NCBI GenBank assembly: GCA_025924295.1
Contig: JAICEG010000326.1
Coordinates: 1 to 6,107, forward strand
Length of the DNA stretch: 6,107 bases
Source of the DNA: Vicinamibacteria bacterium
Lineage (GTDB): Bacteria > Acidobacteriota > Vicinamibacteria > Vicinamibacterales > UBA2999
Direction: 5' to 3'
Notes under the pieces: model-generated
The model's database searches: none
The model's input: only the letters and a program-made list of their open reading frames with translations
Told to the model about the DNA's origin: nothing
Part shown: positions 5,252 through 6,107 of the stretch, piece after piece
Layout of the letters: every line of letters starts with the position of its first letter
Numbering within the stretch: position 1 is the stretch's first letter
Position numbers and translations under genes: made by a program

Positions 5252-6107
5252 TCAGATAGGCTCAGCCCCTGGAATCCCGTCCTGCACGACCCACGAGGCC
5301 TCGGCGTAGCCGGCGCCGGCCGGGTTCTCCACGCTGGTGACGAAACGCAGGTCGAGACGCATCTGCTTTGGTGTCACCGTCGCCTTGAAGTATCCGCGGC
5401 GGTCGCCTTCGTAGTACTTGATGTGCGGATTGAACGGGATCATCGGCCTGTAATACGGGCCGTACGGTGTTCCATCGCCTCCGGTCGTGATCGCCGGCGT
5501 GACGAACTCGGTCGCTACCGTCGACGCGTTGGGGTCCTTGAAATCGACCTTGAGGTCGTTGACGAACGTCGAGTGCCAGTCTCCCGTCAGGAACACGGGA
5601 TTGCGGACGCCGGACTCCACGACGTCCGTGAGCAACCGTTGACGCGCCAGCGGGTATCCGTCCCACGCATCGTTCCAGTAATAGTTCTCCTGAATCGACG
5701 CGTGCTCCAGTTCGGCGAGCAGCAGTTGCTGCCCGACGACGTTCCAGATCGCGTCGGAGCGGTTGAAGCCACGCGCCACCCAGCGCTCCTGCGAGCGACC
5801 GAGCATGGTGTAGCTGCCGGTCAGCGCGGCGTCACAGCGCAGCGACTCGCCATCGCCACACGGGTTGTCCGTCCGGTACTGCCGGTCATCGAGCATCGTG
5901 AACTCGGCGAGACGGCCGTAGCGTATTCGCCGGTAGATCCGCAGACCAGTCTTGGTGAACGCCGTCCGCGCGTTGAGGGGCATGTGCTCGTAGTACGCCT
6001 GGTACGCGGCGGCACGACGAGCGGTGAACGCCGGTGATGGGCTTCCCCATTCCGGTGCCAGCCCCGAGTAGTCGTTCTGCACTTCGTGATCGTCCCAAAT
6101 CACCAGG
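5252..6107 (-). CDS. phoD: PhoD-family alkaline phosphatase/phosphodiesterase, C-terminal part (5' end cut off by window edge)
   Basis: The minus-strand frame enters from the right edge and ends at TGA (5254-5252), giving 284 codons of sequence. It opens directly on the metallophosphatase motif LVIWDDHEVQNDY. Further family signatures are FTMLDDRQYRTD, the QERW segment, WNVVGQQ, and FLTGDWHSTF, whose Asp and His belong to the metal site. PhoD enzymes use a Ca/Fe centre to hydrolyse phosphomonoesters and phosphodiesters, usually after Tat export, to release phosphate. The N-terminal signal and the first metal ligands lie outside this window, so export cannot be checked. The GTG at 6103 inside the motif is not the start. 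Two cysteines in the loop NPCGDGESLRCD could form a disulfide, which suits a periplasmic or secreted enzyme. The C-terminus ends after the final strand (YAEASWVVQDG), so the gene is complete at that end. It converges on the plus-strand small gene across the large inverted repeat. Confidence 0.93.
   Translation of the reverse strand, partial: LVIWDDHEVQNDYSGLAPEWGSPSPAFTARRAAAYQAYYEHMPLNARTAFTKTGLRIYRRIRYGRLAEFTMLDDRQYRTDNPCGDGESLRCDAALTGSYTMLGRSQERWVARGFNRSDAIWNVVGQQLLLAELEHASIQENYYWNDAWDGYPLARQRLLTDVVESGVRNPVFLTGDWHSTFVNDLKVDFKDPNASTVATEFVTPAITTGGDGTPYGPYYRPMIPFNPHIKYYEGDRRGYFKATVTPKQMRLDLRFVTSVENPAGAGYAEASWVVQDGIPGAEPI

Noticed and set aside
5068..5259. A 63-codon plus-strand frame within the inverted repeat
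   Set aside because: Its sequence is only the translation of the heptad repeats (for example DNQQSTTVNQEPIND), with no SD and ending inside phoD.

Overview
This is a GC-rich window from a bacterium that is most likely an acidobacterium, perhaps of the Vicinamibacteria type. The main reason is the large TonB-dependent receptor with an N-terminal carboxypeptidase-regulatory-like domain (the Oar-like class that is expanded in that phylum). The small accessory proteins and the Tat-type HD protein fit the same picture. Taxonomy is inferred from gene style only, with no marker gene in the window.

Layout from left to right. Positions 1-2902 (minus strand) hold nearly all of an Oar-like outer-membrane receptor whose C-terminus runs off the left edge. 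A 262-bp gap (2903-3164) holds its leader: a possible sigma70-like promoter, a very short upstream ORF, and a hairpin that would cover the ribosome binding site. Minus-strand 3165-3989 is a Tat-signal HD-domain protein with the ligand pattern of mixed-valent diiron oxygenases (PhnZ / myo-inositol oxygenase type). Minus-strand 4042-4515 is a stand-alone PAS domain whose end looks frameshifted. A 43-bp divergent region with overlapping -10-like sequences separates it from two small plus-strand genes: a six-cysteine zinc-ribbon protein (4559-4747) that resembles the C-terminal tail of B12-dependent ribonucleotide reductase, and an unrecognised 74-residue protein (4826-5050). The right end (5252-6107, minus strand) is the C-terminal part of a PhoD-family phosphodiesterase/alkaline phosphatase, with its N-terminus beyond the edge.

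The most striking non-coding structure lies between the convergent ends of the small plus-strand gene and phoD. The 200-bp gap is almost filled by one large imperfect inverted repeat, visibly less GC-rich than its surroundings. Each arm is built of degenerate 7-bp units (AATCRAC-like on one arm, GATTNGT-like on the other). It probably acts as a bidirectional terminator or as an RNA-level element, and most of its imperfect pairs become G-U wobbles on the phoD-sense strand.

How the genes work together is uncertain. PhoD releases phosphate from organic esters, and the HD protein belongs to a superfamily that includes phosphonate-cleaving oxygenases. A phosphorus-scavenging theme is therefore possible, but the two genes are separated by unrelated small genes and are not in one operon.
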